Shown piece after piece: positions 1 through 7,885 of a stretch of DNA of 25,395 bases. The notes under the pieces were generated by a model. The model had not been told where the DNA came from and searched no databases. It saw only the letters and a list, made by a program, of their open reading frames with translations. The stretch lies in contig JAYWGN010000044.1 of assembly GCA_043778255.1 (NCBI GenBank), positions 1 to 25,395 on the forward strand, read 5' to 3'. Numbering within the stretch: position 1 is the stretch's first letter; each line of letters starts with the position of its first letter. Position numbers and translations under genes: made by a program. The stretch comes from JAYWGN01 sp043778255 (GTDB lineage: Bacteria > Bacteroidota > Bacteroidia > Chitinophagales > Chitinophagaceae).

Positions 1-47
1 CGGCAGGCAGGTTGAATAAACAAACTTGCCTACCGGCAGGCAGGTAG
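1..47. repeat. GC-rich palindromic repeat, two copies of a 12-mer
   Basis: The 12-mer CGGCAGGCAGGT occurs at 1-12 and again at 34-45. The second copy sits in CTACCGGCAGGCAGGTAG (30-47), whose ends CTACC and GGTAG are inverted complements. The GC content stands out against very AT-rich flanks. It resembles the short GC-rich interspersed palindromes common in Bacteroidota intergenic DNA. It is cut by the window start. From 48 to 265 I see no gene and no convincing promoter. Confidence 0.6.
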
Positions 48-265
48 TACAATAAGGCGAAGCCGCAATTGGACTATATTGTTTATCATTTCGGTATTAT
101 AGGTATGCTTGCAAATGCGGACTAATACTATATTATAAAAGAGTGCAATCCCTCACTACTAGCCGAACAGGCTACCAATGCTACTTAATAGAGGTAAATA
201 GCTTGGTTCATAAAAAAAATACTTAACTTTATGAAGTGGGATGTACACAAAACCTATTACTTACT

Positions 266-796
266 ATGGCACTTATACTTACTGTAAACCAAGCTACGCC
301 TACTTTTGGTAGCAATTGCAAACTAGCACCTAATGCTACTATAGTGGGTAGTGTAGTAATGGGTAACAATTGTAGTGTATGGTTTAATGCAGTACTACGT
401 GGCGATGTAAATAGTATAACTATTGGCAACAAAGTAAATATACAAGACGGTGCTGTAATACATTGTACCTACCTTAAAACTAAAACTATAATTGGCGATA
501 ACGTAAGTATAGGCCACAATGCAATGGTGCATGGCTGTACTATACATGCCAATGTGCTAGTAGGTATGGGAGCTATAATAATGGACAATGTAGTAATTGG
601 GAGTAATACTATAATAGCTGCTGGTGCTGTGGTGCTTGAAAATACGGTGGTGGAAAGTGGAGTGATATATGCAGGTGTACCTGCAAAAAAGATAAAAGAT
701 ATAAGCCAAGAATTGATAGAGGGTGAAATAAATAGAATAGCCGAAAACTACTTGATGTATGCCAGTTGGTACGGCAATGATTTTAAAAATACTTAA
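266..796 (+). CDS. Gamma-class carbonic anhydrase-like protein (YrdA/PaaY family)
   Basis: A 176-aa left-handed beta-helix protein of the gamma carbonic anhydrase/hexapeptide-repeat family. Imperfect hexapeptide repeats such as APNATIVGSVVMG and IGDNVSIGHNAMV run over most of the length. Three histidines lie where the family binds zinc: H66 (AVIHCT), H84 and H89 (IGHNAMVHG), with the usual 5-residue spacing between the last two. The C-terminal part (AGVPAKKIKD) is also typical. I chose ATG 266 because MALIL begins exactly like relatives; a GTG at 236 would add ten unrelated residues. Carbonic anhydrase activity is often weak or unproven in this subfamily, so the substrate is left open. It is probably cytoplasmic, as no signal peptide is seen. 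Confidence 0.9.
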   Translation: MALILTVNQATPTFGSNCKLAPNATIVGSVVMGNNCSVWFNAVLRGDVNSITIGNKVNIQDGAVIHCTYLKTKTIIGDNVSIGHNAMVHGCTIHANVLVGMGAIIMDNVVIGSNTIIAAGAVVLENTVVESGVIYAGVPAKKIKDISQELIEGEINRIAENYLMYASWYGNDFKNT

Positions 797-838
797 TACA
801 ATAAAATATTTATAACCATTTAAACGTTAGTACTTAAA

Positions 839-1057
839 ATGCAGAATTTAAAAAAAATCAAACTTGCTATTTTTATACTTTTACTGTTTGCGGTAAGTAG
901 TTGTAGGGTGTGGGAAAAAGTATTTCCTCCAAAGTATGGCTGCAAAAGTGATGGCAAAAGTGTAGGAGCAGAAAGGCTACTAAGCGAAAACAAAGATAAA
1001 AAGCAAAGTGCAGAAGATAGAAAAGCTGCTAGAAAAGCAAAGCGATTTAAAAGCTAA
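839..1057 (+). CDS. Small lipoprotein, unknown function
   Basis: A 72-aa protein with a basic start, a hydrophobic stretch at about residues 9-20, and a lipobox ending at C22 (FAVSSC). It should be lipidated and anchored in the outer or inner membrane. After the cysteine comes a short segment with YGCKSDGKSVGAERLL, then a strongly charged Lys/Arg/Glu-rich tail. I recognise the general type, a very small Bacteroidota lipoprotein with a Gly/Lys core, but no function. It lies 42 nt after the carbonic anhydrase gene on the same strand and may share its transcript. Confidence 0.65.
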   Translation: MQNLKKIKLAIFILLLFAVSSCRVWEKVFPPKYGCKSDGKSVGAERLLSENKDKKQSAEDRKAARKAKRFKS

Positions 1058-1150
1058 AATATAGGTGATAAATTGTAAGTAGTAAGTTTTGCTTTTGATT
1101 ATTTTTTTTGATTTTGCTTTATTTAATTAAACATTAAAAGTATAACAACA

Positions 1151-1444
1151 ATGAGTTACTTACTATTACACCCAACTAATGCCGAAGTGGTAATTGATGA
1201 CAATTGTGGTATTAGCAAATTTTATGCTATTGCAAATTTATTGGAGCATGATTTGCATATTAGTTTTTTGAACCAAGTAGATGATGTAGAGTTATTAAAT
1301 TGGGACTTTAGTTACAAAAAGAAATTTTTAACCTTACACTTTGATATATATGGTGGTGTAAGCATACAAGAAAATATTGAAAAAAGCCAACAAAACCTTG
1401 TGAGTAGGGAGCTAGGAAACTACTTGCATAGTATGGCTTACTAA
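1151..1444 (+). CDS. Conserved-looking hypothetical protein, 97 aa
   Basis: I do not recognise the family. The protein is soluble and rich in aromatic and acidic residues. Short beta-like stretches (EVVIDD, FLTLHFDIYGGVSI) and a helical C-terminus suggest a small alpha/beta fold. There is no signal peptide, membrane segment or catalytic motif. It is read toward rsgA, and the two stop codons overlap (TAA at 1442-1444 on this strand, TAG ending rsgA at 1441-1443), so the two messages are antisense at their ends. No separate terminator is visible between them. Confidence 0.6.
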   Translation: MSYLLLHPTNAEVVIDDNCGISKFYAIANLLEHDLHISFLNQVDDVELLNWDFSYKKKFLTLHFDIYGGVSIQENIEKSQQNLVSRELGNYLHSMAY

Positions 1445-2463
1445 AATTTTTTTTCTACTATGCCTTCTAATAAGGTAAGGTAACTTACATACCTTTCCTC
1501 ACTTATTTCATTATTATTAAGTGCTTCTTTTACGCCACATACAGCTTCGTTATAATGTAAGCAATTGTTGTACTGGCAAAGGTTTAGTACCTTTTTCATT
1601 TCGGGGAAATAGTGGCTCAGTTCTACTTTTTTAATATCTACCAACCCCAACTCCCTTATACCTGGCGTATCAATTAAGCTACCACCTTGGGGCAAATCAA
1701 ACATTTCGGCAAAGGTAGTGGTATGCAAACCTTTACCACTCCAATCGCTTACTACTTGAGTTCGTAAGTCGGCCATGTTAGGAAATATTTTATTAATAAA
1801 TGTGCTTTTACCTACACCACTATGCCCACTTATTAGGGTTGTTTTATTGGCTAATTCCTGCTCCAATTCTACTACACCCAATCCAGTTTCGAGGCTTAGT
1901 AGCATTACTTTATAACCGCAATTGGTGTATATACTTTTAATATGGTTATACAATTCCATTTCTTTACTACCATATATATCGGCTTTGTTAAATATTATAA
2001 TGGCGGGTATATGAAAGGCTTCGGCTGTTATTAAAAACCTATCGATAAAGCCTAGGCTTGTTTTGGGGTCTTTGAGGGTGGCAAATAATAAAGTTTGGTT
2101 GAGGTTACTGGCTATTATATGGTGTGCATGTTTGTTGTGTGGCGACTGCCTGTTTATATAATTTTGCCTATCGGCAATGGTATGTATTATACCATTTTGA
2201 TGTTCGTCGGTTTCTAATTCAAACTCTACCCAATCGCCTACTGCCACTGGGTTTGTGCTTGTTCGTCCATCTATTTTAAATTTACCTTTCAGCCTTGCTT
2301 TTATAAATTCACCTTCGTTAGTTTTAATACTGTACCAACTGCCAGTTGATTTGTACACTCTAGCTATACCTCCAATAGCCCCCCTAACAGACCCCTCATC
2401 CCGCATTAGGCGGGAGGGATTATGTGCAGCAGCTTTTGTAATATTTAATTTATTTTTTTTCAA
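1441..2463 (-). CDS. rsgA: Ribosome small-subunit GTPase RsgA
   Basis: A circularly permuted GTPase that acts in late maturation of the 30S ribosomal subunit. The order is an OB-fold at about residues 36-105 (YKSTGSWYSIKT onward), then G4 NKAD 159-162, G1 GHSGVGKST 213-221 and G3 DTPG 265-268. The C-terminal zinc site is C296, C301, H303, C309. The odd part is the N-terminus. Residues 15-31 (NPSRLMRDEGSVRGAIG) are the translation of a GC-rich palindromic repeat, and family members normally begin close to YKSTGSW. Translation could instead start at a GTG at 2358 (residue 36), which has GGAGG ten bases upstream. I give the longer ATG form because it is open and begins with a plausible MKKNK, but the start is uncertain. 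It shares strand with nadE, 153 nt upstream. Confidence 0.95.
   Translation of the reverse strand: MKKNKLNITKAAAHNPSRLMRDEGSVRGAIGGIARVYKSTGSWYSIKTNEGEFIKARLKGKFKIDGRTSTNPVAVGDWVEFELETDEHQNGIIHTIADRQNYINRQSPHNKHAHHIIASNLNQTLLFATLKDPKTSLGFIDRFLITAEAFHIPAIIIFNKADIYGSKEMELYNHIKSIYTNCGYKVMLLSLETGLGVVELEQELANKTTLISGHSGVGKSTFINKIFPNMADLRTQVVSDWSGKGLHTTTFAEMFDLPQGGSLIDTPGIRELGLVDIKKVELSHYFPEMKKVLNLCQYNNCLHYNEAVCGVKEALNNNEISEERYVSYLTLLEGIVEKKF
2377..2420. repeat. GC-rich palindromic repeat inside the 5' end of rsgA
   Basis: A GC-rich block in AT-rich surroundings contains TCCCGC (2399-2404), the loop ATTAG and GCGGGA (2410-2415), flanked by CCCCCCTAACAGACCCC and GGGATT. It looks like a member of the Bacteroidota interspersed palindromes that usually sit between genes. 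Here it is read in frame as rsgA residues 15-31. No second copy of this exact type is seen in the window. Confidence 0.6.
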
Positions 2464-2590
2464 GTTGTTTTTTAAGGTGTTATTTCAAGGTGTTTTATTT
2501 TAAATCTTTTTAATAGTGCATTAAAAATAGTTTTTATAAATTGTTTTAATAATATCTTTTTAGGCTGTTGAATTTTCTAATTATATTACA

Positions 2591-2618
2591 AAGCCCCCCT
2601 TGGGGGGTTGGGGGGCTT
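2591..2618. repeat. 28-bp C/G-run hairpin element, possible terminator after nadE
   Basis: AAGCCCCCC (2591-2599) pairs perfectly with GGGGGGCTT (2610-2618) around a 10-nt loop that itself holds six G residues. It lies between nadE and rsgA, and its right edge overlaps the TAA stop of nadE (2617-2619). On the nadE message it would form a strong hairpin right at the stop codon, though no U-run follows. This form, AAGCCCCC with a GGGGGCTT partner, is a common interspersed element in Bacteroidota. Confidence 0.65.
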
Positions 2619-4293
2619 AATAACGTCCCACTATTGGCATACGTCTACCTACGCCAAATGCCTTTGGTGATACTCTAATAATTGGGCAAAATTGATTTCG
2701 TTTGTATTCATTTTGGTTTACCAATTTCAATATTCTATCTACTAAAGCTGTATCAAATCCCATTGCTTTTATTTCGGTTGGGCCTTGCCTCCGTTCTATA
2801 TATTGGTACAGTATAGCATCGAGTATATTGTATTGGGGTAGGCTATCACTATCCATTTGGTTGGGTCGCAACTCAGCACTTGGTGGTTTGGTAATTATAT
2901 GGTTGGGTATTATTTCTGTAACGTTATTTATGTATTTTGCAAGTGCTACTATTTGCATTTTATACAAATCGCCGAGTACACCAATGCCCCCTGCCATATC
3001 GCCATAGAGTGTGCCATAGCCTGTGGCTAACTCACTTTTATTGCTTGTATTAAGTAGTATGTAATTGAACTTATTAGCAATGGCCATTAGCAAATTGCCC
3101 CGTGTACGGCTTTGTATGTTTTCTTCGGCTATGCCAAAAGGCAATTGTTGAAACAATGGTTGTAAGGTTTCTAAAAAGTTTTCATAAATACTTTTGATAG
3201 GAATAATGTGATAAGGATTGTGTAAATTTTTGCTTAACTGCTCTGCATCACTTACACTATGCCCTGTACTATAGGGCGATGGCATAAGCACCGCTGTTAC
3301 ATTTTCACTACCCAATGCAGCACAAGCTAAAGCTAGAGTAACTGCACTATCAATACCGCCACTACTTCCTAGTATAGCTTTTGAAAAACCCATTTTACCA
3401 AAATAATCCTTAATGCCTAATACCAAAGCATCGTATATTCTATTAATATGCAAGGTGTAATTTAATAATTCGGGGTTGAGTTCTTTATCATCAATAGTAT
3501 TGGCAGGTTGCAGTATTGGCTCAAGGCAAGTACCGTCATTATTAATTGTAACTGTGGTATTAGCTTCGCTAAATAATGGCAAGGCTGTTATAAGGTTTGC
3601 ATGTTTATCAAACACCAAGCTATCACCATCAAATACAATTTCGGTTTGTGAACCTACAGCATTTACATATACTAAGGGTATTTTGTACTTGAGTACATTA
3701 GCTTTTATAATGGCTCGCCTATCTTCACTATGTGTATAGTCAAATGGCGATGCAGAAAGGTTAATCATTATATCGGGCTGCTGCTTAATAAGTATATCCA
3801 TAGGGCATACACGGTATAGTGGATTGTCGCCTAGGTTCCAAATATCTTCACATATTGTAATGGCTAATTTTAGGCCTTTATAATGTACTACATTCCACTC
3901 GTATGCTGGCTCAAAGTAGCGGTATTCATCAAACACATCGTAAGTAGGCAGCAAGGTTTTATGGTGTATGCTTTGTATTGCATTGTTATAAATAAAATAA
4001 GCAGCGTTAAATAAATCTTTCCCTTCCTTAACTGGGTTACGGTCGGGTGCACCAATAAGCACGGCTATATTATTGGTATGTACTTTAATGGTATCAATAG
4101 CTTGGTAGCATTTATTTATAAAGTCATCGAACTCCAAAAAATCTCTTGGAGGATAACCACATATACATAACTCCGAAAAAACAATGAGGTCAGCTTGCTC
4201 AGCTTTGGCTTGGTTAATGGCTGCAATTATTTTAAGTGTATTGGCTTCAAAGTTGCCTATATGGTAGTTTTGTTGTGCTAAAAATATTTTCAT
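2617..4293 (-). CDS. nadE: Glutamine-dependent NAD+ synthetase
   Basis: This 558-aa two-domain enzyme makes NAD+ from deamido-NAD+ using ATP and glutamine-derived ammonia. Residues 1 to about 250 are a nitrilase-type glutaminase with the triad E41 (FSELCICGY), K112 (HKTLLPTYD) and C148 (ITICEDIWN). From about 280 onward is the synthetase, with the ATP-pyrophosphatase loop SGGIDS at 311-316 and the later SNKSELATGYGTLYGD motif. The length fits the single-chain bacterial type. I chose ATG 4293 (MKIFLAQQN), since the longer reading begins at TTG and adds five residues unlike the family. It diverges from the gldB-like gene across 136 bp holding two oppositely directed TAnnTTTG elements. The neighbourhood nadE-gldB is known from gliding Bacteroidota. 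Confidence 0.97.
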   Translation of the reverse strand: MKIFLAQQNYHIGNFEANTLKIIAAINQAKAEQADLIVFSELCICGYPPRDFLEFDDFINKCYQAIDTIKVHTNNIAVLIGAPDRNPVKEGKDLFNAAYFIYNNAIQSIHHKTLLPTYDVFDEYRYFEPAYEWNVVHYKGLKLAITICEDIWNLGDNPLYRVCPMDILIKQQPDIMINLSASPFDYTHSEDRRAIIKANVLKYKIPLVYVNAVGSQTEIVFDGDSLVFDKHANLITALPLFSEANTTVTINNDGTCLEPILQPANTIDDKELNPELLNYTLHINRIYDALVLGIKDYFGKMGFSKAILGSSGGIDSAVTLALACAALGSENVTAVLMPSPYSTGHSVSDAEQLSKNLHNPYHIIPIKSIYENFLETLQPLFQQLPFGIAEENIQSRTRGNLLMAIANKFNYILLNTSNKSELATGYGTLYGDMAGGIGVLGDLYKMQIVALAKYINNVTEIIPNHIITKPPSAELRPNQMDSDSLPQYNILDAILYQYIERRQGPTEIKAMGFDTALVDRILKLVNQNEYKRNQFCPIIRVSPKAFGVGRRMPIVGRY

Positions 4294-4388
4294 AAGAGTG
4301 TAAGACAATTAATTTTTTTTTGTAAAAAAACTAAAATAATAATAAAGGTACTGCATTTATCAAAAAAAATAGGGTGATAATTATTGTG

Positions 4389-4407
4389 CAAATATATTTT
4401 ACTTTTG
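4389..4407. promoter_or_regulatory. Divergent promoter elements for nadE and the gldB-like gene
   Basis: TACTTTTG at 4400-4407 fits the Bacteroidota -7 consensus TAnnTTTG for the plus-strand gldB-like gene, 22 nt before its ATG. TATATTTG on the minus strand (4389-4396) fits nadE, leaving a leader of roughly 90 nt. The elements are only three bases apart, so the two promoters probably compete. No clear TTTG -33 element was found at the right distance on either side. Confidence 0.5.
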
Positions 4408-4429
4408 TACAAATATTATTTAGCATAAA

Positions 4430-5506
4430 ATGCAAAAAAAATTAATTGTACTTATTGTAATAGCCTTTTGTTATTCGTGTACAGGCAATAAAAAGTTACC
4501 CGATGTATCCAACATAAAAGTGGCGGTTACTATACACCGATTTGATAATGATTTTTTTGATACAACTATACCCTCGGTTGAAAAACTGCCTGCAATGCAG
4601 CTAAAATATGGTAACCTATTTGACTATTATTTATCTAAAACATTTATAACCGACAACCTACAAAATGGGGTAAGCCCTGCCAATGCAATGGATGGCTTTA
4701 TAAGTGGGTACAAACCTTTGTATGACAGCACTCAACTGCTTTATAAAGATTTGGGTTGGCTACAAACTACCCTACAAAAAGATTTTAAATACTATAAATA
4801 TTATTTTCCAAATTATAATATACCTCAAATATTTACTATTGTTGATGGCTTTTATACCGATAACCCACAGAGCTATTATGGCGTTGAGTACGATGGTAAA
4901 GACACTTTGGTGGTAAGTTTGCAAATGTTTTTGGGTAAAAATTTTAGTGGCTATAACCCTGAGTTTTATTTTGATTACCTTAAAGAAAAATTTACAAAAA
5001 ATTATATTGTAAAAAATATATTTACTACACTATTGCAAACCAAAATAGAAAATAAAAAAGTAAATAATACAATTGCTAAAGACACTTTAAATATACCCTT
5101 ACCTAATACACCTAATAATGGCAATACCTTAATAGAAGCAATGGTGCAAGTTGGCAAACTTACTTATATACTTAATAAAGTAATGCCAACCGAAACTGAA
5201 GCTGTTGCCTTGGGTTATACACCACAGCAACTAAAACAATGCTATACCAACGAAAAAGAAATATGGAGCCACTTTGTAAATGCCAATAATTTATTTACCA
5301 ACGAAGCAACAATTATAAAAGAGTATGTTGGCGAAAGCCCTTACACCAAAGCATTTGGTATGGATAGTCCGGGTAATATTGGTGCATTTGTAGGGTGGCG
5401 TATAGTACAACAATATATGGATAACCATGCTAACATTACATTACCACAACTACTACAAACAAATAATAAAATAATATATACAGAGGCTAAGTACAAGCCT
5501 AATTAA
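4430..5506 (+). CDS. gldB: GldB-like gliding-motility lipoprotein
   Basis: This 358-aa protein starts with a signal peptide and lipobox (AFCYSC, lipidated C17). The body matches GldB-family landmarks: an early IHRFDNDFF, a central YFPNY, then EAMVQVGKLTYILNKVMP, GYTPQQLKQCYTNEKEIW and SPGNIGAFVGWRIVQQYM, and a C-terminal KYKP. In Flavobacterium johnsoniae GldB is a lipoprotein needed for gliding and for functions tied to type IX secretion; its biochemical role is unknown. No HExxH metalloprotease motif is present. The usual downstream partner gldC is absent here, since the next gene is on the other strand. The family call is firm, but whether this organism glides cannot be told. A hairpin terminator follows. 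Confidence 0.85.
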   Translation: MQKKLIVLIVIAFCYSCTGNKKLPDVSNIKVAVTIHRFDNDFFDTTIPSVEKLPAMQLKYGNLFDYYLSKTFITDNLQNGVSPANAMDGFISGYKPLYDSTQLLYKDLGWLQTTLQKDFKYYKYYFPNYNIPQIFTIVDGFYTDNPQSYYGVEYDGKDTLVVSLQMFLGKNFSGYNPEFYFDYLKEKFTKNYIVKNIFTTLLQTKIENKKVNNTIAKDTLNIPLPNTPNNGNTLIEAMVQVGKLTYILNKVMPTETEAVALGYTPQQLKQCYTNEKEIWSHFVNANNLFTNEATIIKEYVGESPYTKAFGMDSPGNIGAFVGWRIVQQYMDNHANITLPQLLQTNNKIIYTEAKYKPN

Positions 5507-5525
5507 TTTATAAGTTTTTACAAAT

Positions 5526-5561
5526 AAAAAAGCTACACACTTAAAAATGGGTAGCTTTTTT
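5526..5561. terminator. Bidirectional rho-independent terminator
   Basis: AAAAAAGCTAC (5526-5536) pairs with GTAGCTTTTTT (5551-5561), an 11-bp stem with a 14-nt loop. The T-run on the plus strand and the A-run on the left make it work in both directions, between the convergent gldB-like gene and the lipoprotein gene at 5580. Confidence 0.8.
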
Positions 5562-5579
5562 TATAACAAACTAATTTAA

Positions 5580-5975
5580 CTATTGTATAGTAAAATGTAT
5601 AGTAATAATAGTTTTATCTCCATGTTGCTTTTCGCTATTATTTCCATTACCACAACGTGAATTTTTGCCTTCGGCAACGGTTAATTCTACAACATCTGTA
5701 GTAGCACCTTTGGCGGTATTAGCTTGATAACTGTATGTACCTATAGTACCAGTGGCTTTTGCAATTTCGCTTATATTGTAAGCAGCACCTTGCTTTGTAA
5801 TAGTTGCATTATCATCTGCATCGCCGTAGGTACTCAAATTGAGGGTGTAAGTAGCATTAGCTTGAACAGTTACATTCAAATCTACATTTTTCACGTCATC
5901 GTTTTTTTCTTTTTCACATGATGCAAATAGTAATGTTGCTACTGCTATGAGTAACAAAGTAAATTTTTGTTTCAT
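5580..5975 (-). CDS. Putative lipoprotein, unknown function
   Basis: A 131-aa protein with a clear signal peptide and lipobox (LLFASC, C20), followed by a charged EKEKNDD spacer. The rest is Thr/Ala/Asn-rich with alternating patterns (LNVTVQANATYTLNLS, TYSYQANT), suggesting a small beta-sandwich at the cell surface or in the periplasm. I do not recognise a named family. Its upstream region (5976-6122) is shared with kbl and contains an inverted repeat. Confidence 0.7.
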   Translation of the reverse strand: MKQKFTLLLIAVATLLFASCEKEKNDDVKNVDLNVTVQANATYTLNLSTYGDADDNATITKQGAAYNISEIAKATGTIGTYSYQANTAKGATTDVVELTVAEGKNSRCGNGNNSEKQHGDKTIITIHFTIQ

Positions 5976-6055
5976 AATATTTATTATGTTTGTATGCTCG
6001 TAATATGGAGCATTTGTTAATGTTTGTGTAGTAAATATACCTTATAATTTCAAAA

Positions 6056-6075
6056 AACATTTGTTTACAAATGTT
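6056..6075. promoter_or_regulatory. Inverted repeat between lipoprotein gene and kbl, possible operator
   Basis: AACATTTGT (6056-6064) and ACAAATGTT (6067-6075) are perfect inverted complements separated by TT. The repeat sits 80 nt before the lipoprotein start and 47 nt before the kbl ATG. It lacks a T-run and its loop is very tight, so a protein-binding site is likelier than a terminator. Which regulator would bind is unknown. Confidence 0.4.
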
Positions 6076-6122
6076 AAAGTTTAATCTTTACATTATTTTT
6101 ACATAAAAAAAATACAATTGCT

Positions 6123-7310
6123 ATGGATACAAGTTTAATAAATAGATTGCAAGTAGAGTTACAAGAAATAGAAAGCCAAGGCCTATACAAAAAAGAAAGA
6201 ATAATTGAGAGTGAACAAGGAGCTACAATAATGGTAGGTGGTAAACAAGTTTTAAATTTTTGTGCTAACAATTACTTAGGCTTAAGTAGCCACCAAACTG
6301 TAGTGGCAGCAGCAAAAAAATATATAGATGAACGTGGCTACGGCTTAAGCAGTGTACGTTTTATATGCGGCACACAGGATATACATAAGGAGCTAGAAGC
6401 CAAACTCAGTGCCTTTTTGGGTACCGAAGATACCATATTGTATGCTGCAGCATTTGATGCAAATGGTGGACTATTTGAACCGCTTTACAATGAGCAAGAT
6501 GCTATTATAAGTGATGCCCTCAACCATGCAAGTATAATAGATGGTGTAAGGCTTTGCAAAGCCCAACGGTACCGATACTTACATAATGATATGGCCGATT
6601 TGGAGGTACAATTACAAGCATCGGCACATTTGCGTAATAGAATAATAGTAACCGATGGTAGCTTTAGTATGGATGGTACCATAGCACAACTCGATAAAAT
6701 AGTAGCCCTTGCCAAACAATACAATGCAGCAATAATGATTGATGAATGCCACTCATCGGGTTTTTTGGGTGCTACAGGTAGAGGCACACATGAATATAGA
6801 GGTGTAGTAGGGCAAATAGATATTATAACAGGTACACTAGGAAAGGCTTTGGGTGGAGCAAGTGGTGGCTTTACCAGTGGTAGTAAAGAGGTAATAGCTA
6901 TCCTTAGGCAACGTAGCCGACCTTACTTATTTAGCAACACAGTAGCCCCAAGTATAGTAGGTGCTAGCATTGCAGTACTTGATATGCTAAGCCAAACAAC
7001 AGAACTTAGAGATACTTTGGAAGCTAATACCCAATACTTTAGAACCAAAATGACAGCAGCAGGCTTTGATATAAAACCAGGAGATCACCCCATAGTTCCT
7101 ATTATGCTTTACGATGCTGTAATAGCCCAAAAATTTGCAGCAGAGTTATTAAATGAAGGAATATATGTAATTGGATTTTTCTTTCCGGTAGTGGCCAAAG
7201 GGCAAGCCCGTATAAGAGTACAATTGAGTGCAGCACACCAACAGCAACATTTAGATGTTGCCATAGCTGCATTTATAAAAGTAGGAACTCAGTTAGGTGT
7301 AATAAAATAA
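6123..7310 (+). CDS. kbl: Glycine C-acetyltransferase (2-amino-3-ketobutyrate CoA ligase)
   Basis: A PLP enzyme of the alpha-oxoamine synthase family, 395 aa, matching the length of E. coli Kbl. It cleaves 2-amino-3-ketobutyrate with CoA to glycine and acetyl-CoA, the second step of threonine breakdown. Visible landmarks are the N-terminal FCANNYLGLSSH, GLSSVRFICGTQDIHKELE, H135 stacking on PLP (DALNHASIIDG), D207 and H210 (IDECHSSGF), and the Schiff-base lysine K241 (TGTLGKALGGASGG). The C-terminal VRVQLSA-like segment (IRVQLSAAH) is also present. The partner threonine dehydrogenase is not in the window. The sibling enzymes BioF and SPT are less likely given the Kbl-specific RFICGTQDIHKELE. 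Confidence 0.95.
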   Translation: MDTSLINRLQVELQEIESQGLYKKERIIESEQGATIMVGGKQVLNFCANNYLGLSSHQTVVAAAKKYIDERGYGLSSVRFICGTQDIHKELEAKLSAFLGTEDTILYAAAFDANGGLFEPLYNEQDAIISDALNHASIIDGVRLCKAQRYRYLHNDMADLEVQLQASAHLRNRIIVTDGSFSMDGTIAQLDKIVALAKQYNAAIMIDECHSSGFLGATGRGTHEYRGVVGQIDIITGTLGKALGGASGGFTSGSKEVIAILRQRSRPYLFSNTVAPSIVGASIAVLDMLSQTTELRDTLEANTQYFRTKMTAAGFDIKPGDHPIVPIMLYDAVIAQKFAAELLNEGIYVIGFFFPVVAKGQARIRVQLSAAHQQQHLDVAIAAFIKVGTQLGVIK

Positions 7311-7465
7311 AACTGAAGACCAACACAATTTTTTAAAGCAATTGATAGTTTATACAAAAAAATAAATGTGCATTTACATTGGCACAAATATTGTAACATT
7401 ACCAACAAACACTAGCCTATTTTCCTTTTATACATTTTTAATTTTTACAACTTTAATTTTTTATT

Positions 7466-7594
7466 ATGTATAAAAAAATATTATACTCAATAGCTATAGT
7501 ACTAGCCATAGCAACCCTAACATCATGTGCAGCCAAAAAAGATTGTAATGGTAAAAAAATGTACTACAATAAATCAGGTGGTTTTTGGATGTAG
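7466..7594 (+). CDS. Tiny lipoprotein A (42 aa)
   Basis: ATG 7466 to TAG 7594 encodes 42 aa: a basic start (MYKK), a hydrophobic segment, the lipobox LTSC (C21), then AAKKDCNGKKMYYNKSGGFWM. It is supported as real by its close relation to the next small gene: 16 of 24 residues from the lipobox to the end are identical, including DC, YN and the terminal GGFWM. The mature peptide would be only about 22 residues with one further cysteine. No function is known to me. It follows kbl by 155 nt. Confidence 0.75.
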   Translation: MYKKILYSIAIVLAIATLTSCAAKKDCNGKKMYYNKSGGFWM

Positions 7595-7717
7595 TTAACA
7601 AATGCATTTTACATTAAAAAAAAATAGACTATTCGTAAGTTTACTATTGTTCATTAGTAAATTGTGTACTATTTTGCAAACGTAATTATACAAACAATTA
7701 ACTCTACAAAAAAAATT

Positions 7718-7855
7718 ATGAAATTATTTGCATCATACAAATTGGCTTTTTTAAGTGTAACTATATTACTGCTACTCGTTACAAGCTGTGCTACCAAACG
7801 TGATTGCCAAGGCAACAAAAAACATTATAATAGAGAAGGTGGTTTTTGGATGTAA
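7718..7855 (+). CDS. Tiny lipoprotein B (45 aa), paralogue of A
   Basis: ATG 7718 encodes 45 aa with a hydrophobic segment, the lipobox LVTSC (C24) and a mature part ATKRDCQGNKKHYNREGGFWM. This aligns without gaps with tiny lipoprotein A. I preferred this start because the open frame extending to 7664 adds an unrelated 18-residue leader. The pattern, lipobox-charged-DC-G-GGFWM at the very C-terminus, looks like a conserved Bacteroidota peptide family. The secreted-protein gene follows after 30 nt. Confidence 0.75.
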   Translation: MKLFASYKLAFLSVTILLLLVTSCATKRDCQGNKKHYNREGGFWM

Positions 7856-7885
7856 TAAAATTGTAAATAATATTACCTTTATGGA

